A stretch of 17,722 nt of DNA from NCBI GenBank assembly GCA_000697475.1, contig JNEU01000547.1, positions 1-17,722 of the forward strand, in the 5' to 3' direction. Position 1 is the first letter of the stretch; each line of letters opens with the position of its first letter. A program made the translations under genes and the position numbers. Positions 7,554 to 16,775 of the stretch are shown here, piece by piece. The DNA is from Lichtheimia corymbifera B2541. Its lineage: Eukaryota > Mucoromycota > Mucoromycetes > Mucorales > Lichtheimiaceae. The notes beneath the pieces are model-generated. The model did not search any database, had not been told where the DNA came from, and worked only from the letters and a program-made list of their open reading frames with translations.

Positions 7554-10396
7554 ATGAGTCCTGAAACAAGCTATCAAGTCCCTTTGTCGAGTGCTCGTAC
7601 TGCTGTCAGCTTCCGACCACCATGTTTCATCAAACCAGGGATGTCATCAACGTCTGACAGCCCAACAGGAACATCTCCAAGCAACAGTAGCACGAGCAGC
7701 AGTAGTGACAGCAGCAGCAGTATTGGCCAAAACATCAGCAGCACTAGCAGTGATGGAAACCAACCCGATGAAATGAGAGCATTCATCAAGACCTTTGACA
7801 ACTACTGTCAAAAGGTGTACATTGAAGGATTTCTATACAAGTACAATGGAGATCAACAACGCACACGATGTTATGCAGAGTTGTCTGGACCCACATTGTC
7901 TGTGTGGGATGCACAAGTGCAATCACCACGCATTCTGCCACAGTATTTTAATATATCGGATGTTTCGGTGGAGCGACAAGTGGTGGATGAACGACTTGTT
8001 ATTGCAGTACATATGAGCTATGGATCAAAGACGCAGCGTTTCGAGCTCCCAGATGAGGCAACACTTGGGCGTTGGGTATGCGCAATGCGTTTATCATGCT
8101 TTGAAAGCAAAAAATTACATATGCTCTTTACTCTGCGACTCTTGCTTCCAACGTTGGGTCAAGGTACACCAGAAGATTACAATAGTCCTACACGGTGGGA
8201 ATCAACATTACAGGTGCGAATGGATGGAAAAGATTGGCACAAATACTGGGTGATTGTAGACAGCAGTAGCGGTGTCAGACGCAAATCATTATTTGGAAGA
8301 AAAGCAAGCACCACAGTCAGTAGCCATGGTGGGGGTGCATCATTGAAGCTTTTGGAAACAAAAAAGAGCAAGACGGCAGCAGCAACAATGACCCAAGTGA
8401 CACATGCATATGCGATATACCCAGAGAAACCACAGCTGTTGGATAACAAGCAACTAGGATTGATGGTGCGTGTGGAAGGCACAATTGAGAGTAACGGAAG
8501 ATATCAAGAAGGTCATGTGCAATTGATGACTGACAGCCGTCAACAATTATGCACGATCCTACTGGCTATTTTTGACGCTTTTCATTTACACGGACGACCT
8601 GGTGCTCTTTCATCGGATATCACTGATCCACTTTCTCTTGATTATGGATGCACTGCATCACCTCGTCTTTTTTTGGAACCAGAAGATTTGGTGCTTGCGA
8701 TGGATCCAGGACCTCTATCACAGCGTGATATTGAACGTATTTGCCTAGCTGCCATTCATCATAACATGTCTCAGCCTATTCGTGGTGGTGCTCGTGCCAA
8801 TAGTCTTCCGCTCATTACTGTTGCCTGTGACGACGACAAGGATAATGAGGATGATGATGATTGCCATAGTGCATTTATTCTCCCTTATCGTCAACGATCT
8901 GCTTCCGATAGTCGTGAATCTCCACAAGATATGGCACGCTTCTCACGAGATCCACAGCAGCTTTTCCCTCGTCAAATCATGGACTCGAGTGATGAAGAAG
9001 ATGCAAGTGAAGACTCCAGTGATCAAGAAGACGACGAAGACGACGAAGAGGCTGATAGTGATGATGAGCCCATTGGCAAAACGAGTGCAGCTTCAACATC
9101 GGCAGCGATATCAGGTTCGAGTCGTGGCAACCAAGGACATCCGCTTGTTCCCGATTTTGACTTTGGTAATGGATTTGATGTTGCAACTTCTCCACGGCTA
9201 CTTCCACAACAACCACAGCCACAACGAGGAGGTGGAGAATCAGGAGAAACATCTACGGTGCAGCAGTCTAATAGCAATAAGGAAAGTGGTCTTTTTGACG
9301 ACTTTTCGCTAAGTATGGATTTTGCAAAGTACATGACAACATCTTCTTCCTCTGATACCCCACGCAAACATTCCTTGCCTTCAACATGTCTGCTTTCTGG
9401 ACGCGAGTCGGTGGATCACTTGTCATCCTCTGGTGCAGGAAGCAGTGCCAGTAGTTTCCTTGCTCCATTGTCATCACAAAGACGGCGTTCTTGGGAGCCA
9501 CAAGGGTCACAGGATCCTGCTGGTAGATGGTACGATGATAATGATGAAGAATACAACAAGAGCCATCATCCTTATGACTGTGACGAATATGGCGGATATG
9601 ACTACGGATACAATGAAGGCGAATACGATGAAGTTGGACCCATGATACCATCGCTTTCAGATCACTTTGCTACACAAAATAGCCTTTTGGATACTTATCT
9701 TGGTGAACAACTCACAGCCAAGGAGCAAATTCAATATTGTCGAGCAACAGGACAACCATTTATTCAAATTGATGAAAACAAGACGCAAGTACCTGAAGGA
9801 GGATTCGTTGGCATCATATCGCGTCGTGAAAAAGATCGAAAACAAGGCAACAATATGCGAGTTTCTGGTCGAGTGCAACAGCATAATATTGATATTGAAA
9901 AAGAACGGCGTCTTATGGAGCAACGACAACAACAATGGATGAAGCAACAGGTATTTATAGCAAGCAGCACTATCATCTCTATGGCAATTGGCTGACTTGT
10001 AATGCAATGTAATGTTAGATGATGGCATACGCAAATGGGTGTCCACCTGGAATGTATCCACCACCACCACCAATGGGCATGCCACCTTATTTGGCCATAC
10101 CACCCAATCATCCAATGTCTCCTGCAGCTGCTGGTGGTCCACCACCATCACCCTACATGATGCATCCAGCGTATATGGCACCAGCACCAGCACCACATCC
10201 TGGAACACTTGCCCATCAATCACAATATGGTCCACGGCCTGTAATGTTTAATGGAGGACCAAGAAGTCCAAGCATCTCTTCTCCTGTTAGCCCTAGTAGT
10301 CGAAGATCATCTCGTCCTTTGTTGGATGATATTAGTGATGATACTCCTGTTATAGCGTCTCGCTTCCGATCCACCACTCCCATTCGCAAAGATTAA
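7554..10396 (+). CDS. PH-domain protein of the Caf120/Skg3 family
   Basis: Large fungal protein resembling yeast Caf120 (CCR4-NOT associated) and Skg3 (cell wall/polarity). Two exons, 7554-9950 and 10019-10396, with a 68-nt GT-AG intron, give 924 residues; yeast members are about 1,000. Residues 31-70 are a Ser/Thr tract. A first PH domain spans about 88-185 (VYIEGFLYKYNGDQQRTRCY to GRWVCAMRLSCFE). A second PH-like region spans about 215-350 (WESTLQVRMDGKDWHKYWVI), interrupted by a basic insert with KSLFGRK. The C-terminal half looks disordered: an acidic block of Asp/Glu/Ser at about 476-509, Tyr/Asp-rich repeats near 670-700, and a Gln-rich coiled stretch before the intron. Exon 2 is Pro/Met/Ala-rich (YPPPPPMGMPPYL), a likely profilin, SH3 or WW ligand. 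Without splicing, the frame stops 14 codons past the donor. Confidence 0.83.
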
Positions 10397-10567
10397 CATT
10401 TTTTCTCCCTTCTCTTGTCATTCATTTGATATGAAGATTATAAGACCAATAGCAAATTTTATGTGATTATCATGTGGAGTGGTTTGGTGGGAGGCGGAAG
10501 TGCGGGGTGGAGAAGAAGAGTCAAATCATGTCATCAATTGGTCTGTGCTTGGCGATGTGTTGTGTCA

Positions 10568-10574
10568 TATAAAA
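10568..10574 (+). promoter_or_regulatory. TATA box of the aspartokinase gene
   Basis: CATATAAAAC lies 97 bp upstream of the aspartokinase ATG at 10665 and is the only TATA-like element between the PH-domain gene and aspartokinase. A Gcn4-like core GAGTCA sits 45 bp further upstream (10518-10523). Confidence 0.5.
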
Positions 10575-10599
10575 CTGCGACTTTGAGATCAGTTTATAG

Positions 10600-10833
10600 A
10601 TGATCGGTGGACGGGTGTTGAAATACATTCCTTTCCAAGCAAGTCAAAAGAAGGGTGGTCCTCGATGCAGTCTCCATTCCCTCCTCGTTGTAATCCTCCA
10701 GGTCGTCCTTGGATCGTGCAGAAATATGGAGGAACAAGCGTGGGCAACTTTCTTGACACCATTGCAGAGACCATTGTACCGTAAGTCTACTAATGTCAAC
10801 CACGCTCATATGTCTATATACAACCCCACCTGA
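10600..10833 (+). promoter_or_regulatory. Possible overlapping upstream ORF in the aspartokinase leader
   Basis: An ATG at 10600 is out of frame with the aspartokinase start at 10665 and opens 77 codons that run past it, through exon 1 and intron 1 if unspliced. If transcripts begin before 10600 this uORF would repress initiation at 10665. It lies only 26 bp after the TATA box, so transcription may well start downstream and exclude it. Confidence 0.3.
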
Positions 10834-12378
10834 CGTTTGAGTTACATAAAAGGTCATATCTCGACAAGCATCGAGTCGTCATTGTATGTTCTGCAATGAG
10901 TGGAGAATCCAAGGAAAAAGGAACCACCAACCGGTTACGTCTCTTTATTATTATTATTATGATATACATGATCAATCTGTTTATACGATCTCTCATTGTA
11001 GACTACTACGAGCTGCTCAAGAGGCATTGACCCCTGGTTCAGACAAGCATCTTGATATTGTCAAGCAAATTACAGCAGATCATATGGAGGCAGCTGAACG
11101 ACTTGTTCATGATCCAGTTATCCTTGAACAACTTCAAGAACAAATTGGAAAGGAATGTCGCAAGCTCCGCTCGTTTCTTCAAGCAGCCGAGGTAAAAAAA
11201 GGAACAGAACCTTATTGTGCTATGTGTACATTCATTCATTATTATGATCCTCTTCATTGTTAGATCATTGATGAAATATCATTGCGTTCAAGAGATATCA
11301 TTGCTGGAATGGGTGAAATCCTTTCTTGTACCATTGTTCAAGCTGTATTACAAACTCGGGGGATTGACAGCCAGCTAGTACAGCTCACCAATATCGTCGA
11401 TCAATCCTTTTCTCAACTCGATCGATCCTTTTATGATTATTTATCAAGGCGCTTAGCCGACTCGGTCATAAGCTGTGGAGACAAAGTGCCTATTCTCACT
11501 GGTTTCTTTGGTTACGTTCCTGGAAGTTTGCTTTCAGCTGTTGGACGTGGATATACGGATCTTTGTGCTGCTCTGGTAGCTGTTGGATTACAAGCAAACG
11601 AATTACAAATATGGAAGCAAGTCGATGGCGTTTTTACTGCTGATCCTCGAAAAGTGACAGCTGCTCGTCTTTTACCCACCATCACTCCTGAGGAAGCTGC
11701 CGAACTTACTTATTATGGCTCTGAAGTCATCCATCCTTTCACCATGGAACAAGTGATTCGTGCCCAGATTCCTATCCACATCAAGAACGTTGAAAATCCT
11801 GCTGGCTCGGGCACCATCATCTATCCTGCAAATACCGACATTGACATGACAACCCATACCCAACAACGACTCCCAACCGCTGTCACTATCAAGGATGATA
11901 TATGTGTACTCAACGTTCACTCAAATCGGAAAAATGTCAGCCATGGATTCTTGGCAAAGATATTCGAGATACTTGACGAACACGGTATCGTGGTTGATTT
12001 GATCTCGACTTCAGAGGTACATGTTTCCATGGCTTTGGGTCCTGACGCAGTCCGAACGAGCCTCGATAGAGCAATGCCTTCTTTACAATCATTGGGCAGG
12101 GTAAGTCAATGAAAATAGATGACCGTATCCCGTACTCATCAAAGTATATTACATAGGTGGATCTACTCCAAGAAATGGCCATCTTGTCCCTTGTTGGTAG
12201 GAACATGAAAAATTCTATTGGTACAGCAGGCAAGATGTTTTCTGCACTGGCTACGGCTGGTGTTAATATCGAAATCATCTCACAAGGTGCATCCGAGATC
12301 AATATCTCCTGTGTTATCTCACGAGATCACGCACTCAAGGCCATGCAAGCAATTCATCAAGGACTTTTGACACTATAG
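10665..12378 (+). CDS. HOM3: Aspartokinase
   Basis: Phosphorylates L-aspartate, the entry step to threonine, methionine and isoleucine in fungi; cytosolic and normally threonine-inhibited. Five exons: 10665-10780, 10853-10933, 11002-11191, 11264-12100, 12157-12378; 481 residues, a little shorter than yeast Hom3 (527). Intron 2 uses an unusual donor, GTTACG, chosen because it alone joins GTTNR to LLRAAQEAL in frame. The kinase signature KYGGTSVGNF is at residues 20-29. VGRGYTDLCAAL, VDGVFTADPRKV and the long motif TPEEAAELTYYGSEVIHPFT (from about residue 270) follow. Two C-terminal ACT domains, about 338-405 and 412-478, carry HGFLAKIFEILDEHGIVVDL, STSEVHVSMAL and GVNIEIISQGASEINISCVI, the allosteric module. 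The ATG at 10665 leaves only 19 residues before the kinase motif. Confidence 0.95.
10945..10960. repeat. (TTA)5 microsatellite in aspartokinase intron 2
   Basis: Five TTA units plus one base lie about 11 bases after the unusual GTTACG donor of intron 2. Length changes here would alter intron size but not the protein. Confidence 0.85.
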
Positions 12379-12524
12379 CCACCCCCTCCCCAAGATTCAT
12401 CATAGACGTTTTGTATTATACACTCATTCACTCCTCTTATAAAACTATCGTATCCTGAGGTGCTTCTTTGACAGCTGGCTTTTCTTCATTTCGTACGCAG
12501 TGGACCATGCCAGAGTCTATTATA

Positions 12525-12540
12525 TAGTAGTAGTAGTAGT
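12525..12540. repeat. (TAG)5 microsatellite between convergent genes
   Basis: Five TAG units plus one base lie in the 174-bp gap between the aspartokinase stop and the Aos1 stop, probably in the 3' UTR of one or both convergent transcripts. Confidence 0.85.
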
Positions 12541-12552
12541 CGATCAGTATCC

Positions 12553-13935
12553 TCAATCAGATCCCCTCTTAATGTATTCAATCCTCTTACCAGATAAGCC
12601 ATTGTAATAGAACCAGTTTTGGATTGGCAGCTGCTTTTGTGAAAGGACCTTGATCATTTCTTGTGCTAAAACACCACCAACAATAGCCGTGACAGGAACC
12701 AACTCGGAATCGAAAAGGGACACAACATGACTATCCATGTATGAGCATATATGTATACACATGCGCTGTGGATCCAATGTAATGTTACCTGATAAGCTCA
12801 TCATCAATGAAGCTTCCGTCAGAGATTCCCATTTCTTGTAAAGCGACGCTCTTGTTTTTTACCAGGTCCTCAGCATGAACTCCCGTGATTGACCGATTGT
12901 GCTTGAGCTCGTGCTTGAGTATCACTATGAACCAATGTTAGGGCATGTAGCTGTGATGGTAATGATCCTTTCATACATACTGTGCATAACAAAACCCAGG
13001 GCTGATTTCTTCTTGAGCTTGTTATTTGGTATATTGGAATAGTCGACTTGCAGCGATTCTTCAAGGGTCACATATTCTTCTACATGCTGGATGCGCTTTG
13101 TTGTTGTCTCTTCAGATTGCGACGATGATATTTCCTTCTCTCTAATGGGAAAAGTTTAATATAAAACAAACCAATGTATAGCAGTTCCGTATACTTACTC
13201 GATGTACTCATGCTTAGCGAGATCACAAAAGATGTATCCAACCCAACCAAAAGCATCAGCGGCATAAAAAGGGATACGCTTGTCGGCTTTGCGTACTGCC
13301 TGGTTAACACGGATCTTTATATGGGATTAGTAACTGAGATAATTCGATCCATGTGCACTTACCAATGTTGCTGCATCTTGATGGATCATACAAACAATGT
13401 CAAAGGCTTGAAAGAAGGTATCCGGCTTGTCAGCTACGTTGGATGAATCCACCTCGACCTTGACACGCGGGTTGAGAGCTCGTATAGCTGGTGCTACTGC
13501 CTCTGCACGCTTATCCAATATCGAGTGAATACCATATCATCATCATCGAACCTCTTTGCCCATCTGCTTACATTTTTGCCACGCGAACCTTCCTCCAAAA
13601 AGAACTGGACACCCAAATCGTCATCGCCCACGACCTTGTCATCGAGCAGTGTGATACTGCCAATACCAGCCAACGCCAGGTTTTTGCACAATTCGTTGCT
13701 CAAAGCACGTACTCCTGCGACCAATACGCTGGCATTCTGGATTCTGTTATAGTAGGCTATTAGACCGCGACATTGCGAAAGCGTTTGACATTTATATACT
13801 TGCCTTTGTTGTGCATCCACACCCCATAAACGGATCTGTCGATCGTAGATCTCGGCTTCGTCTGTGCAATGTGAGCATAGGAGGACGATCTTGTACTCAA
13901 GAATACAACCTACCTTGACTTAATTTAATCATCAT
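12553..13935 (-). CDS. AOS1: SUMO-activating enzyme subunit 1 (Aos1/SAE1)
   Basis: Adenylation partner of Uba2 in the heterodimeric SUMO E1, acting mainly in the nucleus; the catalytic cysteine is on Uba2. Eight exons: 13935-13914, 13861-13804, 13743-13572, 13509-13363, 13314-13199, 13141-12981, 12924-12789, 12730-12553; 329 residues, close to human SAE1 (346). Introns are 48-62 nt. Intron 2 is GC-AG (AAG/GCAAGT); all others are GT-AG. YDRQIRLWGVDAQQR (residues 13-27) is the E1 N-terminal signature. The ThiF fold continues with NLALAGIGSITLLDD and GVQFF, and the end has ELVPVTAIVGGVLAQEMIKV and NWFYYNGLSG, all family markers. The nucleotide loop reads GVRALS where most E1s have GLRGLG. The start could be either of two adjacent ATGs (13935, 13932). 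Confidence 0.93.
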
Positions 13936-13991
13936 GCTGTGAAGAGAAGTGCCTCTCCAATGTTCACTTTCCGCGTAGTCAAGAATTTTCA

Positions 13992-13999
13992 TCACGTGA
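13992..13999. promoter_or_regulatory. TCACGTGA E-box upstream of AOS1
   Basis: A perfect 8-bp palindrome with CACGTG core lies 57 bp upstream of the AOS1 start codon. TCACGTGA is a high-affinity site for bHLH factors such as yeast Cbf1 and Pho4 in general. Which mucoralean factor would act here is unknown. Confidence 0.45.
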
Positions 14000-14201
14000 G
14001 ACATCACTCGCTTCTTCAAGTAGCATAGCTATGGTCCTGCCCCATCAACGACAAATACCCATCCATCATGACCAAATGATGGCTTAAGCAGTTACTACTA
14101 GTGAAATCCCCAACCTCATCATCTAAATCACTTTATTATATATTCGATTCATGCAATAAAGAACACTTGTACAATTCAGAGATACTCTAGGATAAACGCC
14201 T

Positions 14202-15353
14202 TCAAGAAGTAGTAGCCACGGTAGCGGTCCCTTTAACTGCCATGTTGCCCTGGGCATCAGCTACCCAAAGTGAATATTGACCAGGTGTATCAGGATCAGC
14301 TTTGCCTTGAACGCGTATTGCTTCATTCACTACCAATGGTGACCGGCAGCGATACTTGAATGACTGGATAACTGATGTAGGATCGTTTTCTTTGAGATAG
14401 CGATTCAACGTATTCATCATCAAGGTATATGAAAGAGGACCATGGACCAAGCATCCTAAGATACATCGATCAACAATCATTCGATCAATGGTAATAAAAG
14501 TCATCACACTACTATTTACCTCGATGATGTTCTGTTTCGGTTGCATATTGATGGTCGTAATGGATGAGATGTGAATTGAAGGTCAGTGCTGAGAATCGAA
14601 ACAATGTAATAGGTGTAGGTGTTATCTCGAAAGAAAAGTCATGATGAGGTAATTCTATATTATATATAGATCAGAGGGTGATACCATCGCCTTTTTTTTA
14701 CCCTGCTTACCAAAGATAGCTTGTGTCTTTTTTGATGACGATGATCCATTCTTGTCAGGGGAGGAAGGAGTGGGTTGCACATAGACCCAACTACGCGTTT
14801 CGGTCATGGCCCAGCCTTTTTGATTGCTTATCTTTTTATCGATCCAAATAAACACGGAGTCACCTCTCCTTCCTGCAGGTCGAAATTGGATATCACGTAG
14901 ACTCGACACCATTTCAACTCGGTCGCCCACCCTCAAGGGATTGTCGACATTCCATTCGAGCTCGCCACCGGCCCACATGCGATGTGTGAATGGCGATGGG
15001 GGTTTCCAGTCCTGCTCATACCCATCAGCTGATAGCTCCTGTTCTGTTACACGGGGTGGGAAATAGGCCTGGTGCCATGCTGGAGGAAGCTCGGTGCCAT
15101 TCTTTGGTAGATAGTCATGTCGATACACTGGATCGTTTAGAGTATTCCCCATAAGATTAAACGCTGAAGGAGTAATCGCATCATATTCAACAACTTTTTT
15201 TCTGCTAATTGTTTCCCGCCATTGCTCTAGTAGCTGCCGCTTGTTATTATTAAGGAGAATGCTGCATGATGAAAATGCTCGTTGGGATAATGGGATGATA
15301 GCTCTTTGAGAAAATTGTATCAATGGCATTCGTGTAAAAGAAAGAGGTGTCAA
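14202..15353 (-). CDS. HTD2: Mitochondrial 3-hydroxyacyl-thioester dehydratase (Htd2-like)
   Basis: Dehydrates 3-hydroxyacyl-ACP to trans-2-enoyl-ACP in mitochondrial type II fatty acid synthesis, the pathway supplying octanoate for lipoic acid. Three exons, 15353-14711, 14654-14520 and 14455-14202 (introns 56 and 64 nt, GT-AG), give 343 residues, longer than yeast Htd2 (280). The N-terminus is a presequence rich in Arg, Ser and Gln with RAFSS as likely cleavage site (about residue 26). The middle has PSPFTHRMWAGGELEWN and a substrate-lid region. The hotdog core after intron 1 has FRFSALTFNSHLIHYDHQYA (residues 233-252) and GCLVHGPL, the Htd2/mesaconyl-CoA hydratase-like signature. The splice within ...AIFELPHHDF is needed, because the unspliced frame stops soon after. 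An internal Met (residue 9) is an alternative start with the same presequence character. Confidence 0.85.
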
Positions 15354-16035
15354 ATGATCTCTTTCTTATCCGTAAAGCCCTCTCTTTTTTAAGGGAATCA
15401 ACCAAGGTCTCACAGCTGGTATCGATGAGTAAAGATGTCTTGAGCGGAAAAACTATTTATCGGTGATGGGTTGTTGGCAATGGCGCCCTCTAAACATTAA
15501 GTTGCTGTTACTGCATTATGCGAATCATTTAGCCTTATATGGTAGACAACAAACATGGCATCAAGCCCGCCTTTAATAAAGGAGGAGCTCTCTGTCACAG
15601 TAGAGATGCAAGCTTTTATAATAACAATCCCACGGCAGAAATTAAAAAAGGCCTTACGTGTTGTGTACTGTGTGCACCCCCCCAAAACTCTCAAGGAGGA
15701 TAGTACTATGATTTCACTAGTTCATCATCATTGTCTAATAGTAATAATAATGTACCCATCTTGTACCATGGTAATTGTGGTTATTAACCTGCAGTTGTTG
15801 GGCGCCACACACATTTACCGCTTGCATCTATGACGCCGACCCGCCAACTGGGGAGAGAGAAAAGGGAGAAAAATTAACATTGTTACAAGTATTTTCCAAT
15901 CTTGGTAACTTGGTTTTGAAAAGGTTTAGTCAGGATCATTTGGTAACTGGCTAAAGTTGAGAGCTGCACAAGCATTTGCATAAATAGAGTGAGAGAGAGC
16001 AGTTTAATTGCTTCTTTCCCTATTTGATTTTGCGG
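15354..16035. other. Intergenic region upstream of HTD2
   Basis: The first 110 bp hold the HTD2 promoter. The rest has no convincing gene. A frame at 15555-15833 has no recognisable domain and no codon-level conservation cue. A 19-bp near-palindrome (15567-15585, CCGCCTTTA and TAAAGGAGG around one base) lies near its start. From about 15955 the sequence takes on promoter character (ATAAATAG at 15980 followed by an AG-rich then CT-rich tract) leading to the small frames at 16036 and 16095. Confidence 0.5.
15453..15460 (-). promoter_or_regulatory. TATA-like element of HTD2
   Basis: ATAAATAG on the minus strand lies about 100 bp upstream of the ATG at 15353, with a pyrimidine-rich leader containing CTCTTTCTTTTAC just before the start codon. 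Confidence 0.3.
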
Positions 16036-16274
16036 ATGTCGGTTCCGCAGGAACAACAGGTACAACAAATCGGACAATTTGAAGCTATGAAATCATGTTT
16101 CGGAATCCATCGGATATGCTAGCTCGGTACCATCCAGTGATATTACATCAGAAAGTGTGGCATGTTTTCTACAGAGTAACCCGCAAATGCTGTAGCAGAA
16201 TGCATCATTACACCGAAAAGTATGCGGAAGGTAAGTTTAGCAATCAAGTCTGGAACATGGAAGAGATCGAGTGA
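16036..16274 (+). pseudogene. Small or frameshifted coding candidate
   Basis: A TATA-like ATAAATAG (15980-15987) is followed by an ATG at 16036 opening 28 codons (MSVPQEQQVQQIGQFEAMK start, stop at 16120-16122). An overlapping frame from the ATG at 16095 encodes 59 residues to 16274, with unusual His, Cys, Trp and Arg content (HPVILHQKVWHVFYRVTRKC). Within it GAAG/GTAAGTTT is a consensus splice donor at 16219-16226, so the second frame may be an exon. Either a frameshift separates one former gene or these are chance frames. No family is recognised. Confidence 0.2.
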
Positions 16275-16382
16275 TACATGGCGATGTGCAATTTGCTGCT
16301 TATTGCTCTGATTGGACAAGTAATTTATGTCGCTTGATTTGCGATTCCGCTATTTAACTTTGCAAAACTATCATTTCCCTCC

Positions 16383-16389
16383 TATATAA
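16383..16389 (+). promoter_or_regulatory. TATA box for the short ORF at 16457
   Basis: CCTATATAACC lies 74 bp upstream of the ATG at 16457 and is followed by CT-rich sequence and a poly-T run (16438-16449) just before the start codon. This is the most complete promoter layout in the right-hand accessory region. Confidence 0.45.
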
Positions 16390-16456
16390 CCTAGCTCATT
16401 CCGTTTACTCGTTGTCTACACTCACTTTTCGCGTACCTTTTTTTTTTTTACTTAAC

Positions 16457-16648
16457 ATGTCTGCTCCACTCGCTACAACCAGCACACCGGTTTTAGCGAG
16501 CCCACGACAACAGAGACCTTTTTCGTTTGCTGCGAGTGCATCCTCCTCATCAAGCCTTGCTAGTCGGCGACGCAACAACAAGAACTTGTCTCTATGTCTT
16601 TCTTCTTCATCAAACCCTCTCCTGACTGCCCCAGCCACTCCTCACTAG
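16457..16648 (+). CDS. Short Ser-rich ORF, probably a truncated gene 5' end
   Basis: From the ATG at 16457 a 63-codon frame runs to TAG at 16646-16648. It is a low-complexity Ser/Ala/Arg region: MSAPLATTSTPVLASPRQQR, then a poly-Ser run, then RRRNNKNLSLCLSSSSNPLL and TAPATPH. This looks like the disordered N-terminus of a larger regulatory protein such as a phosphatase or kinase, but that is a guess from composition. The stop codon lies in the end of the GAATC-rich element (CACTAGGGG), and no continuation of the protein was found on its far side. The gene may have been cut by an insertion, or it may have an intron I could not place. An upstream in-frame ATG at 16412 lies in the leader. Confidence 0.4.
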   Translation: MSAPLATTSTPVLASPRQQRPFSFAASASSSSSLASRRRNNKNLSLCLSSSSNPLLTAPATPH

Positions 16649-16775
16649 GGGTCCTCACGATTATTTCGATTCGAGTTTTTGGCGTAATCGTGCGATTATT
16701 CAAAATGTGGGAATCGAATCGAATCGAATCGAAAAATCGAAAAATCGAATCGTGCGAATCGATGGTTGACACCTG
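16645..16775. mobile_element. MITE-like GAATC-rich element, possibly hAT-related
   Basis: About 130 bp of sequence unlike its surroundings. Its left end is CTAGGGGTCCTCACGATT. Its right end read in reverse is TCAGGTGTCAACC, sharing AGGNGTC with the left. Both ends carry CACGATT followed by repeats of CGATT. Inside are four GAATC units (16711-16730), two GAAAAATC units (16731-16746) and AATCG-TG-CGATT (16686-16697). AGGGGTNTCAA ends and subterminal pentamer repeats are known from hAT elements. No clear 8-bp target duplication was found and there is no transposase, so this would be a non-autonomous and perhaps old copy. Confidence 0.38.

Noticed and set aside
8782..9367. Frames of 90-176 codons within the PH-domain gene on both strands
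   Set aside because: They arise from the repetitive GAT/GAA/AGC codons of the disordered region and have no family features.
5469..12378. Amino acid biosynthesis gene cluster
   Set aside because: Aspartokinase and isopropylmalate synthase belong to different branches, lie on opposite strands and are separated by an unrelated PH-domain gene; proximity is probably incidental.
15555..15833. 92-codon plus-strand frame upstream of HTD2
   Set aside because: No promoter, no motif and a low-information sequence; likely chance despite starting next to a small palindrome.
16644..16650. CACTA terminus of an En/Spm (CACTA) DNA transposon
   Set aside because: The CACTA pentamer is there, but no matching inverted TAGTG end or 3-bp target duplication was found; the ends fit hAT-like termini better.
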